Assembly: GCF_963678635.1 (NCBI RefSeq)
Contig: NC_087067.1
Span: 41,692,696-41,752,695, forward strand
Direction: 5' to 3'
Origin: Symsagittifera roscoffensis
Taxonomy: Eukaryota > Xenacoelomorpha > Acoela > Convolutidae
Length of the DNA stretch: 60,000 nt
Shown here: piece after piece, positions 29,964 to 43,000 of the stretch
Numbering within the stretch: the first letter of the stretch is position 1
Layout: each line of letters starts with the position of its first letter
The notes under the pieces: generated by a model
What the model saw: only the letters and a program-made list of their open reading frames with translations
Told to the model about the DNA's origin: nothing
The model's database searches: none
Made by a program: the position numbers and the translations under genes

Positions 29964-31790
29964 CACTTCTGGCTGCGAAGAGATCAGCTTGCAAAAATGG
30001 CTATCAACTATTTTCACAATTGTTACCCTTGCGAAAGAGTTTCTAAAAGTCGAAAATCGATAACATTTGTGCAAAAAAACATAAGAGTTTCGGCTTGCTA
30101 CAGATATTTTTCGGGAAGTAGAAACCATTATGAGCATCTCACCGCTGATCAAAAATAAATACAGTTTTCTATCATCTGAATACCAAAAGTTGATTTTGGA
30201 TTCATGTTTCAGCAAAGAGCAGTGGAGCCTGCGGTTTATCTTGTTGTGTTCCGTCCTCCGACATATTATTGACACTTCCGTAAAAAAGAAGAATAGGTTA
30301 CTGTATACGCAATGCAAAAAAATTGAAATCCGAGTGGTTCCAAAAAATGTGATTCAGCTTAATTTATCTTCAAAGTTGATTAAATGCAATAAGAAAAAAC
30401 TAATTTGAATAAAATTGAGCGTTTCAGGTTGTCATCACGCTTTATCAAGTTTCTAAGGGAGTGTTCAGCAACTTCAGCTCCTTGTTTAATAACACATCCT
30501 ACCCGGAAACTCCATCGCTCGCAAACCTCCATCTGTTTTTGTGACAGCGATAAGTCTTGCTACGAAATTGCAGTGTTTTAATTCCACAGGTCAGATTTCT
30601 CAAGATGTTTTTTTTTACTTCCCCCGGAATATAAGATAGGAACCAAGGATAACTCCTAGACAGGGTTATCATACGTCTAAATGACTGGTTAATTGTATCT
30701 GAAAATCTGACTGGCCTATTATCCCAACTGATGTCTGACCTTTTTATTATCTGAAACTGTATCTAAAATATAAGTTACTTATCTGTATCTTCTATCTGTA
30801 TCTAAAATATATCTGTTATCTGAACATTAGCTGGACTTTATTTATCAACTGAAACTTATGTGAAACCTTTTTGAAATGCAATAGCTTGAAACAGATTTTT
30901 ACGGGATAGATTCTAATAATTAGAAACTAATTTTCATTAAGCTTCAACCTTTGAACCACTTCAGTTTGATTGTCGGTTAGCAATTTGAATGGGTGCTTCA
31001 CCTACATTAGGTTCCTAGCAACTGTCAAGTTTTCTGTCATTTCGAAGAAAACAGCAGATAATTTTCACCCAAAGTTTTCAGCATGTAGTCTCTTAAGGTC
31101 CCAATTCCACGATAGAATTTCACGAATCATTCCCATTACAATATCATCCTTTGGCTCTTGATATTTTTGGTTGTTCAGATAATTATTGAAACTTAAATGA
31201 GAAGATTATTTGTGCTCACTTTTCACAACTACGTTTTCAATATTCACGTTGTTAGCTGTGATCAAAAACAACAGCTTCACCTGTTCTGAAATGATTCAAA
31301 ACTAGTGTAGTTGCGGCTTTTGTGCAATCTAGTGTCGCAAAAAAGTTCTTGCATTTTCTCAATTTTGTTTTCTTTTTATCTATAAAACCAAATAAACATT
31401 TTTCTTTCATTTCTTTGTTTTTCATTTCATAATTTTTTCACTGTTTCTTCATCCCCTTCGAAATAATAAAATTTGCTGTTTTCAAAAGAATAATTCGTCC
31501 AAAGAAAGAAGTTTTAATTTAACAGCCGAATCAATAGACATAAATAAATTTGAAAAAGTTTAGAAAACATCCAAGCAAATTTTCGTTTCAATTAACTTTG
31601 CCGGTTATATTCAAGATAATCCAGATATCTGGCATCAAATTCACTATATGTACATTTAATCTGAAATCAAAAAACTATCTGATATCTAGGACGATATCTG
31701 AAAACTTTCCAGTTATCTGATTTTTTGACCCAATTTTCTGATATTCGATATCTGTACCCGATAAACCTGCGCCCAGAATTTTTACTTTCA
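29964..31790. other. Intergenic DNA with TATCTG-rich tracts
   Basis: 30700-30835 and 31618-31760 are rich in scattered TATCTG/TATCTAAAATA words, a degenerate short repeat. The rest is plain AT-rich DNA; open frames at 29955-30408 and 30970-31161 show no protein feature. Confidence 0.5.
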
Positions 31791-32480
31791 ACATCTTATT
31801 GTATACTGAAAGTATTTTGGTCACGTCCGCTTTCATTCTTGCTGAACAAAATCAGCTCAGATTTGTCAATGTTTAGTTTCTGCTGATGCTTTGTAAAATA
31901 ATGCGAAAATTTTTTGACAAGGTTACCAAAGATGTTGATGAGCAAAAATTAAAATATGATAATTGCAAAAACTAAAACATCATCTGCATTTTGAACTTTT
32001 TTTTTGCAGTTTTCGTGTAACTGTTTCCTTCAGTTATTTTTGTATGGGTTGAAATTTGAAGGTCCTTTGTATGTTTCTTGAGGCACATGCTGGTTGAGTG
32101 CTATCCAGTGTGATTCTGTCTTTTTTTACTATAACCTTTTATTGTCTGTTGCTATTAAAATTCAAAATTTTATGACTTTTTGTGTCCAACGCTTTTGAAA
32201 AATCTAGTAAGGCTTCGGCGACGTATTTAGTTTTGTCCATACAATTTCAGAAAAATTCAATACGGTAAAGTACTGCATCTATAGTAGAGTATGATGATCT
32301 AAGACCATTTTCTCTATGTTATAGTAAGTTTGTGCTTTATAGAAACTCAATTTTTCAATCATTTCAAAATTAAGTTTTTCAAATATTTTTGATAATGCGC
32401 CTGTTACTGATATTGATTTGCAGTTTTATGCTAATTCTGGTTCATCTTTCTTACATATTGGAGTAAAAAAGACAGTTTTT
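31790..32480 (-). mobile_element. Degenerate LINE reverse transcriptase
   Basis: In broken minus frames: ALSKIFEKLNFEMIEKL, then ALLDFSKALDTKSHKIL, a HVPQETYKGP remnant of the PQG block, NADDVLVFA (catalytic ADD) and KLNIDKSELILF. Frequent stops and frame changes mark it as old. Confidence 0.75.
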
Positions 32481-32489
32481 CTTACATAA

Positions 32490-33780
32490 TAGAATTTTAG
32501 TTTTAGAAATAGTAATAAACGTTTAAAATTACCTTGTAACCTTTGTGACATTCTGTTAGAACGAGCAAACGATCCTACAATCACTCGAGAAAAAAGACAA
32601 AGGCCTCAATGTCAGCCATACCAATAAACGGAGGAGAGAAAAACATAGAATTCAAAAAATCGAATAAATCAAGTTTTCTAAGAACTGATGAATTCTGCCA
32701 TATTGTCAGATATTTGCAGATAGAGATAAAAACGAACGAATTCTTGGTATGATTTTGATGATAGGATGGACAAAAATTTTTGTTCGATCACAAAATCCGC
32801 AACGGTCCTCGGTTTTAACGAAAATTAGGAAAGTCGACCAAAGTTAAGCAGTTACGTCAGCAGACCTTGTTCGACCCACAAGGTCGTTACAGAACAAATG
32901 TCAACTGAAACAATCAATACATAATTCGATTAGCTCAACCTGGAAACCCATCAAATGAGGTAATTGTAGGTTTAGCAATTGTAGTCTCAGTGAACAGAAT
33001 CACCAATCAATTTGCGATTGGCTACTTGGTTTCTTCTATTGGAAAATTGAGTCAAGATTGATAGATGTATTATTCTTCAGATCAATATTCAAATGGATAG
33101 TTCAATTTCTTCACAGGTGATGCCATTATATTGAGCAAATTAACACAAATTGACTTAATGAACAGACTTTGAATGATTTTTATGACTGAAAGCAAGTTTG
33201 TTTTAAACAATAATCAAAATCTGTTCATCGAAATTGTTGATCTTATAAAAAGGGCTTGACTATAACATAAAATTTCGATAATATTTTTGATAAGAATTGA
33301 TAATATTGGCTCCGATTATTACAATATGCAGCAAACTAGCAGAAAGTCTATGGTTTATCTGAGTACATTATGAGCATGGGTTTATACGACTTTCAAATGT
33401 GCTAAAATTTTTTAAACCGAAATTGGTTATCTAAAATATTTACAAATTTTACAAATATTCATTCGCCGGTCGCGATTAGCTCTTTTTCTTCCCCGCCTCT
33501 CAGCTTAATAATTACTCAAAAGAGTAAAATAATTTATGAAAAGTTTCTATCTAGCTTACATGTTGGGTACGCAATTATATTCTTTATAACAATCATTGTC
33601 TCGGTCGAAACTGTCCAAAAAGAGCCTAGAAACAGTATTTTGACTAACGAGCGCAGAAAAATTTGTCAAACTAAGGTCGTTTTAGTGTTCTGGAAGCGCT
33701 CGGAAAATCAGTTTGGTCCACACAAAAAAATGAGAAAATCTTAGGTAAAATGGGAAACCGAAGGAAAAGAGCCCGAAAGC
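32490..33780. other. Intergenic DNA downstream of gene 2
   Basis: AT-rich sequence with no exon or repeat that I could match. Confidence 0.45.
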
Positions 33781-33789
33781 TTCGAAAGC

Positions 33790-33795
33790 TTTATT
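33790..33795 (-). promoter_or_regulatory. Poly(A) signal AATAAA of gene 2
   Basis: TTTATT on the plus strand reads AATAAA on the minus strand, starting 8 nt after the stop codon of gene 2. This confirms the end of the gene and implies a very short 3'UTR. Confidence 0.75.
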
Positions 33796-33802
33796 CATAT
33801 GT

Positions 33803-34018
33803 TCATCCAATGATGAATTTGTTCAGTGCCACTGCAGCCATTATCCCGACAGCGAACGATTTGTTGTTCACACCTGTTGAGGTCCTTTTGTAGAGATCAG
33901 TGAAACTGCCAGTCTCTGCTCCCCTGGCACTCTGAATGTCGCTGTAGTATTTCGGGATGTTGTCGTCGCCACCACTGGCTACCATATCCATTACACACGC
34001 AGCATCAGATTCGCACGC
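33803..34018 (-). CDS. Gene 2 exon E: C-terminal exon with GPI-like tail
   Basis: Acceptor ATGCTTAG, phase 0, stop TGA. It begins ACESDAACVMDMVASGGDDN, matching the C..d..C.fD.aatG segment after vWD in SUSD2 and mucin-4. The last ~28 residues (TSTGVNNKS then FAVGIMAAVALNKFIIG) form a small-residue site followed by a 17-residue mostly hydrophobic end with one Lys and no cytoplasmic tail, as in GPI-attachment signals. A predictor was not run. Confidence 0.8.
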   Translation of the reverse strand, partial: ACESDAACVMDMVASGGDDNIPKYYSDIQSARGAETGSFTDLYKRTSTGVNNKSFAVGIMAAVALNKFIIG

Positions 34019-37000
34019 CTAAGCATATATACATAAGAAAAAAGCTGAAAGATGTTTTATTTTAGTTTTTTTTTAAAATTGATATACCTTTTTGCACTCA
34101 ACTTCATTTTTCCCGAATCTATGTTTCAACAAATTCTTCTTCCTTATTTCAGTTTTACAACTTATCATTCTTAAATAATAATTTTGGCACTTATAATTTC
34201 TGATTTTTAATTTCAACATTTTAATTCCTGAACTGTTTGTTTCGATACTTGCAGTTTCTTCTGCTTTATTTTGAACACGAGTTTGATTTTCAATCCGGCT
34301 TCATTTGAACTCCGGCATCTTCGAGCTCAGTATTAAAAACTTCGATTTAACCAATTAAGTTATTCAAGGTCGTCAATATTGCCAACAAATAGATATTGCG
34401 ACGATTTTTTTTTGAGTCTAAAGATAATACTGAAATAAAAGTCTAAATCCATTTGTTGAGATTCAACTATTTTTTTTTAAATATATTTATAGAATTGTTG
34501 AAATTGAAAGTCAGGAAGTCGACTTATTGAAAATAAATTTAGGTTTGTTGAAAAATAAAATCAGCATGTTGAAACTAAAAGCATAAAAGTATAAATAACA
34601 CAGAGGCGAAGCGGAGCTATGGTTACGTGCAGATGCTTCAACAAATTGTTCAAATTCTGCGCAGAATGATGTTCTGTGAACAAGTTTTTTATGGAAAAAT
34701 TTCTAATTGCCGATTGCAGCTCCCTGGCTCATCGCAAAAAAATAAACTCGTTTTCTTTAAAGAATCGGGAACACGAAGGTACATTTGAGTCATCTCGAAA
34801 CCCATTTTTGTGCAGCAGCTTTCTGTTCACTTTGCGCATAAGTCTTTGAATATTGATGATGTCGCATTAATTGTTTCCAGTGAAACCCTTCAAAATATGA
34901 GCAGTAATAAGTTTTTTTTCCATGAAATTGGCCCAGTGATCAACCGAAAGGTCTCGTTATAACTTTTTTATGACGTTCATTTGACCTTGTAATTGAAATT
35001 GAAATATACTAGAAGCAGTGGACTAAAAAATCACTGACTGGAGGGAGCAATCCAAAAAGTTTTACTCATTTAATGTTTCTCAGAGAGCGTACAAAGAGAA
35101 GGGTTGATTAAAGAGCGAGATAGATTTGTTCTTCTTAAAAAACAACTCAAACATTTTGTTGTATCCAAAAAGGTAGTGTATGTAAAAAAAGTTTTAAAAA
35201 AAGAGGAAACTTCAGATGGTCAACTTTTGAGAAATCAAATCATTTTGCTGAGCAAAGTTAAATGCAAAAATTAATCTAATTTTAAGTACTTAGTCCAATT
35301 TTTCTAATTGAAATAACGGATGGGATAAAATTTTATGCGGTTTGACTTCGTTGCTTTATGTCTCTTTTTTCAAAAAGCTGTAAATGCAACACTGTAGTCA
35401 ATTTTAAAAAACTATTTCCATAAGCTAAAGTTCCCAACTCGATAACTGATTTTCCAATTGATTGATTTATTTTGTACAAAATGTATTCTGACTTTGAAAA
35501 CCATTCTTGAAAATCTACTAAATTTTTATCAAGCTTATCTATAATAATTTTGAAGATCAATTTTTTGGCAAAATTAACATTAAGATATTTGCAAGAGCTT
35601 TTGCTCTGAATAGTGGAGTTTTTTTTTCAAATGTTTTTTTCAAAGTTTTCCTGATTTTTTGTTTATGGCTAGTATTTAACTAACATAATTCATCTGTATT
35701 TTTAATTGAATGGCTATTGTTCAACCATATTTAAGCGTTTTTTAGACATTGCAAAGAGGGGGGTGACAATTTTTTTATCATAAACTGTGAGGTCATCTGC
35801 ACAGAGAACTGTTTTCCTACCTTCAAACACTTTTGAAATTCTTCCACATAATAAGAAAAAATAAGGGTCCAAGTGCAGAGCCTTGTGGTACACCCCATTC
35901 GATTGGTACCATCAACGAATCCATATACTTTTAACTTATGTATAGGAACCGATTGTCCAGGTAAGGTTTTATTAAATCAAAGAACATACCCCGAAACCCG
36001 TGTCCTTCCAATTTAGCCAAGAAACCTCAAGATCTTTTATATCAAACGTCTTTAATAAAACAGGCATGACCAGCCATAAGTTTGTTGAAACTGCATGATT
36101 ACTTGATTGAACATAAGAACATAATTTCGTATTTGTTTTCTGAGATCCCAACAGCTCAGCTCGGTACAAAACTTTGATTTTATTTGATAATATTGAACAT
36201 ATTGAACATTTTCTGCAGCTCAAAATTCTTTAAACTTTGGTTCAAATTTTTTGTCGATAGCAAAAAATTAATTAGTCGAACAAAAGTTTTCAAAATTATT
36301 GAGATTGAGTATTTTTTTTGAGCAATAATAACCCATCTCAAACATTCATTAATTCGAAGCACTAATGGCTCACTTAAAACAGACAAAAAAAGTCGTAAAA
36401 TTATGTTGCAAATGCCATCACGACCAACGGCACTACTACTGCTCGCTTTTTAATTCGCTGTACTGACATCTTTCGGATCGACCACAGAAAATAAAAACGT
36501 ATCTACAATTCTAAGATACTTGAACTTGAAGTTGGATACCAATACTTTTTTTAAACTAAAATTGGCCCTATATTAGCAAAATTAGAATTCAATTCCTTGA
36601 AGTTTGAAGTGAATTTTTTTTCACAGGATTTACAAAATTGTTTGAACAAATTGAATTTTTGTTTCTTAGTGCTTCCTGCAGAATGATCATAGATTTTTTA
36701 GATTTTTTGATTTCTTAGATTTGTAATGGATTTGATTCTTGTTTAGTTCTTATTTAATTTGCTCAAATTTGATGAAACTAGGGTATATTTTTGTAAGAAC
36801 AAAACTTTTCTTTCTTTACTTTATGACATTTTCGAATTATCCAATTCTTTCTCTTAATTTGTTGTTCTAGACAAGGAATGAGTATATCTAGTGATTTAAT
36901 TATTTGATTATGATGATAACCCTTCTTTTGTCAAGATTGATACAAAAATGAAAATTTTGGAAAAAATTTTACGAAACAGAAGTATTTAAAAAGGTAATGT

Positions 37001-40000
37001 TTTTCACACAATTTTTGTAGTAGGTGAACCCCTGGTGTGGGTTCAGTTTTTTGTAATATCAATTTCTTTGAACTCAATTCACAGAGGATAATCATAGCTG
37101 ACATTAGTTTCAATCGTATAGGTTTCTTAAAAGTTTGCCAAAAAAAAACAATTATCAATACAGGTTTCTGAATTGGATGTTATTCTAGTTATTTTTTTTT
37201 TGTAAACTCAAACCAAATCATTTTAGTAGATTTCGATTTTCCTCAGTTATCAAAGTATTTTCCAGAAAAATTGATAATCAGGTCCTCACATAATTTTAGT
37301 TTTTTTTAATGTCTAGAAAAAACTCTGAAGACTTCATAAAAAATTTGATTGCCAAATGAAAAGGTTTATAAAAAACTGATGCTAAAATTATTCAATATTT
37401 GACCCATATACGGAAACTGATAATCTTTCTGAAGCTGTTTTCACGTTGAAACCAGGATTTAAAGTATAACTAATTTTTTTCCTAATGAAAAAATCATAAG
37501 CACAATCATTTTTTTCTTTTGGGCATAAACTAACATTGTTATGATAGCCAGATGTCTTGTAATAAACAGGTAGATAATTATAAGAGGGCCAATTTTCACA
37601 AAATGCAATGATTATAGGTTGCTTAACAAAACTATCAACAAAGCACTGTAGTTCGTCATGATTGCATCGAAGCAACCTGATGTTCAAATTTACAATGGAG
37701 CTTTTTTGAAATTCTCACCTCTTCCTCCCTCAATATTGTTGCAATCTATTGAGCAATAACTGCTAAACAAAAAAAAAACAGAACGATTGAGTTTTCAGTC
37801 AAATAGATAGTTTCTGATTAATTTTGCCATTCCTGACTTTTGTTCTCAGGAGAATCAAAAAAGCAAATTGTTGTGCTCTTTGAGATCCACTAGAGTTTTT
37901 CGGTTCTTTATATCTGCTGGTTTTTGTCAGCGACCCCTTTCTTTGTGCTGTTCATTTTGCTTTTTGCTTTTTCTAGGGTAACTCGCAAATTATCAACTCG
38001 AATACTAAATTCCCGGTTTATGCGATCACCAACTATAAAGTTACCTCCCACTTTTTTGCTGCTTTTTGCGACAATTTAATTTACAAGTTTTATTGAATGG
38101 TTGTTTTTGCAAAACAACCATTTCCATTCAAATAAGGAAAACAAGTTAGACCTGACAATTTTGCTGTCATAACCAATGCCAAAGAATCCTGAGCCTCCTT
38201 CATTTCTAATTCATTCTTAGCTAGTCTTCCGTTTATGAAAAGACTTTGACTTTGTAGAATTTACGCATGCTGCCAACATTTTTTTTCATCACCCGTAAAA
38301 ATTACTTTTGTGTGCAAAATAGACAAATAAAATCATAAAAAGATGAAACAATCTTACTTGATTTTCCAGCGAGAGGACGAAATTCCTCGATTGCAGATGC
38401 AGAAAAAATGTATTCAAAATAATCATAAATTAATTTGCAAACCTCATTGATGAACGATACATTTTTTTAAATAATTTATCCTACACTTCGTCAAAAAAAT
38501 CAAGCAATTTTTACTTCAATACTGCTCTCGAGCTAAAAAAAAAACGGCGCTGAAAATTTTTTCGTCGAAATTTGACAGTAATTGGACTTGTTCAAACTGT
38601 GAAACGAGTAGACTTTTGCAAGCTGGGGTGCGTCAAAATTAATTGCAATTTTCAAGTAAAACTATTTCTTGTTTTGACAAAAATTTCTTTGACAAAGTTG
38701 TTTCGTATGTTATGGTTGTATAAAAAAATTTAACAAAAAGGCCACCAACTCTATTTCTGAGAAAAAATTTTGCTGCTAGAAAGATCATCAATGTGTGAGT
38801 GTGCGCCAACAAAACGCGAAACGCCAGACCACTAATTACGAGAAAAATTTTGACAAACGAATAAACACCTCCCGTACTAACCAAAATATGCTATCTTAGA
38901 ACTTTGTTTCATAAGAAACTTACACTTAATTTCAAATTTAGGCTCTTAAAATTTTAGAAGGAAGGGGTTTGTTTATCAGAATCGTAAATAGGAAGTTTCC
39001 ATGATAGAATTTTTATAAATTTTTAAAAGCCAGTCTTTTAAAAGCAAGTTTTAGTGAATGATTTCTATGATTAACTTGGTGATGAAAAAAGCCTTATCAA
39101 AATTGAAAGAAGATCTTACATCATGCGTTAAAAACGAAATGTCCCACTGCGAAAAGAAAGTAAACCTAAAAACAATGTCAAAAGCGAAATTACTCGAGAC
39201 AAAAAATCTCCGAGACAATGTGAAAATACTAGGCCTTAGTGAAACATTACTCACAAAGGGAGACGATGGAAACAACAAGGAAACAAGTTGTTGATGTAAG
39301 CAATGCCCTAGAAGCACAAATATCCGAAAGGGATATTTCGATTGCGCACAGGCTGCCTCTTCGAAATAATAGGAACCAGCCAATTTTTGTGAGATTTGCG
39401 AGGAGAATAAAAAAACACATCTAGTGAAAAAAAAAGAATTTAATGAATCAAGAGGAACTGAAGAACATCAAAAAACTCGAAGATCTAAGTGCTGAACTAA
39501 TGAAATCAGATGAAAAAATTCAGTCAACATGGACCCGCGAAGGAACTATTTTCCTTATTTGGAAAGAAAATCAAAAATTTTATAAAAATAATGAAATTGT
39601 ACGAGGGGGACTATTCCTGGACTATAACGTTGATAACGCAAAGAATTGCTTCACTGGTGTTTTCCGGAGTGCTGCCGCAGAAATGGGATCATAAAGAGGA
39701 ACAGCAAAAAAAAACAATCCAGCAAAAAGTTAATGCGGCTAATGTCGAAACTCTACTCTCGAACGTACGGTCAAAAAAAAACATCAAGAAGATCTAGAAG
39801 CACATCTAAGTAGTCTCGAGTTCCCCATAAATGCAATATGTCTAACAGAAACTTGGCATAATGAAACGGATTATTTCGAAAGTTTCTAATTAAAAGGCTT
39901 TCATACCTAAATAACAAATACTAGGAAGACTACAGATTGGGGAGCAATGATACAGATCGGCAAAAAAGTTAGTTTGATAGTACCTTACCAGAATCCATTT

Positions 40001-43000
40001 CTATCCTTGTTGAAGTTAGTGGAATTAAGTAGGTGATTGCTTTGGCTTCTGTTCCCCCGAGGTATGATAAAGGTAAGTTTGTCGAAGAGCTCGATAAAGA
40101 GCGATAGTTTCTTGCGGCTTTTAAAGTTCCAATTGTTCTGTTGAGAGATTTCATTATCGATACATTACAGGAAAACAATCTACAGCTATCACTTTTAGCT
40201 ACAAAAAAATTTAATGATTTCGAACTATTGATCAATTGCCCTACTCGAGTTAGTGACGCATCTGAAATTTGTGTAGATCATGTCATTACAAGGATTACAG
40301 TAATTCAAATCACAAATGTGTTAAGTGATCAATGTTTTTCCGATCATTATCCCATCCTATTAATAACACTTTTCGGATTGTAAACTGAACTGTCAAATAT
40401 ACATATCGTGAGATGTCATTAGTTACAAAAGGATATATGCTGATAGATTTCATTAAAATACTGAAACAAATTTGAGAATGCTCAAATTTAGTTAGCGACC
40501 ACAACCCGGGTTGTGTCTACCAAGAAATCAACGATAACTTTCTAAAATCAATGAAAATTTCGCGCCGATACGCAAATTGGTTAAAAACTTATGACTCATT
40601 CACATTGGTTTACTAAAAATTTAAAAATCTTCTGAATTAGGAGAGATATTTTGTACAAAATATGGAAGTTAGACAAAGAAAACTCCAATAAAAACTATAA
40701 TTTTTCGGCGAAAAGTAAAAACAAACAGTATAGAGAGAGAAAAAAGTATTAATTGAATAAATTTAATAAACATTTTGGAGATTCAGGACAAGTTTTCAAT
40801 ATAATGAATATAATAAAAGGTAGGACGGCATAGCATCAAAAATGCATCAATCTCTAATGAAAGCGGGAGTATTTCAGATCCATTGTGAATATCTAACGCT
40901 TTCAATGACTAATTCTCTTTCATTGGCACCAACCTAGCTTACAAAAGTTGACCACATAGAACCAGTGGTTCAACTCAGAAAAGTGATTTAATCGTTGTAT
41001 CTTTTAAATAGTTCTTTCCTTGAGATACTTGATGTAATTAATAGCCTGGCCTCGAAGCATACATGTGGTAGAGATGAAATTAGTAACCTCTTTCGAATCA
41101 AAATCTGTTATGTGATTGCACTATATTAAACTCATTTGACTAGTATTTCGTTTAATGCTGTGGTTTTTATCATTATCTCAAGTATGCTAAAAGTTTACCA
41201 CTACGTAAAGATGATAGTCGAATAAAAATGAATAATTATCGCCCGATATCACTCTTAAGTAGATGTAGTGAAGTAATCGAAAAGATATTGCACTCATGTG
41301 AATACAATTATCTCGACAACTTGAACTAATATATTATCGTCAGTTCGGTTTTAGGGAAAAATGCCACGGTGGATGCATTTACAGAACTGACTAAAAGACT
41401 TAGACTAGGCAGTGATAAAAATATAAAATGTTGCATTTTTATCTAAAAAAAGCTTTCGATACGCTGGACCATAAAATTCTCCTTGTCAAATTAGAATACT
41501 CTGAATTTTGTCGTAATTACTACAAGTGGTTTGAAAGTTTTTTATCTAACAGTTTTTAGTGTCTTCAATGTGGCAACTTTACATCTGTTTGGCTTTCGGT
41601 TAAAACGGTGATACCTCAAGGTTTCGTTTTAGGTCCTCTTCTTTTCCTCTTTTATTTTAACGACAGCAACACGCAGTTGTCAATTTTGATCTTTTTTGCA
41701 GACGATATTAAAATATTGTCTCAAACTTCGATCTTAGAGGAATACCAAAAAAAAACATTCAACGATTTTTTGCTCTTGGCTGTGTTCAAATAGATTAACC
41801 TTATACAATGATAAAACTACTTTATTTAGATTTAGTATAGATGTGCTTCTAATCTATATATCAATTTACTCATTAATACGTTTAAAGTCAGATCCTGCTG
41901 TAATTAATTAGATGTTGTTGTCGATGAAAAATTAGATTGATATGAGTTTTTTCCTCATATACAAAACAATTAAATTGAAGCTGGGTAGTCAATGTGGCGT
42001 TGTTTCAAAGAATCAGATATTATGTACCTTCATCAATCTTACTGAAACATTATCAAACGAATATCAAGCCATTAATTCAGGTCATATGACCTACTTGTAA
42101 ATGGATGCCCAAATTCCGCTCTCTGAACCCAATTCTGATGATGCACCAAAAATTATTCGCATGATTTACTTTAAAAGGAAGTATGATACTTTTGTAAGTT
42201 GTTTTTTTTTGCGAAAAAAAAAACTGACGGGCCTTGAACTGTATATCTACGATTTGTTAAAAGTTTGCTTAATATCACTGAATTAAAGGCACTCAACTTT
42301 TTTTCTAAAGTCTATGTTTTCTTCGAAAAGCTTTTCATACAATATCAGGAACTCAAAATATCGAAATTTTGTTCCGCCTTTTTGTTATAATAAGGAGAAA
42401 GCATATTCGCTAACCAACAGAGCATCAAAGTTACTTTTTATTTTGGCTAAGAATAACCTGTTACATGAAAAAGTTGGTTTGATGACAAAAAATTAAGTGT
42501 TCTTGTCCATAATAAATTTAGAGATGTTTATACTTGGAACTCTTGAATTAGTGAAAAACTTTTTCGATGAGGTTTTTAATTTGGAAAATAGATACCCTTT
42601 GTTAGATGCTATCAGATAACCTTCCTAGGGTTGCGAATTTATGCTGAAAACTTGACCCTCTAAATTTTTTGGATTAAAAAAATATCCGAACTTCTGTTAA
42701 CAAACTACAGCACAGGTCTGAACAGGTCGTGAAACATGTCAAACATAAAAATCGACGGTCAACTCTAGGTAGTTATATACTAACATTTGGCTTTTGTAAT
42801 TTTTTTGTAATTCTTTTCTGTAATTATTAGTTTTTCTAATGTCAAATTATGTTTGCTGTTTATCTCGGAACATTATGGGTAGACTCTAAGTGGACATATC
42901 TTGTGGCCTTCGTCTATCCTTTTCATATTCATGTTGATTTGTTCATTTATCGACCATCGAGAATGCAGCAAAGTTGGAATTCTCAATAGAAAGCTCAATG

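Noticed and set aside
33803-33991. Independent 62-codon gene
   Set aside because: It is the 3' part of gene 2 exon E; the acceptor and C-x5-C module upstream show it belongs to the longer chain.
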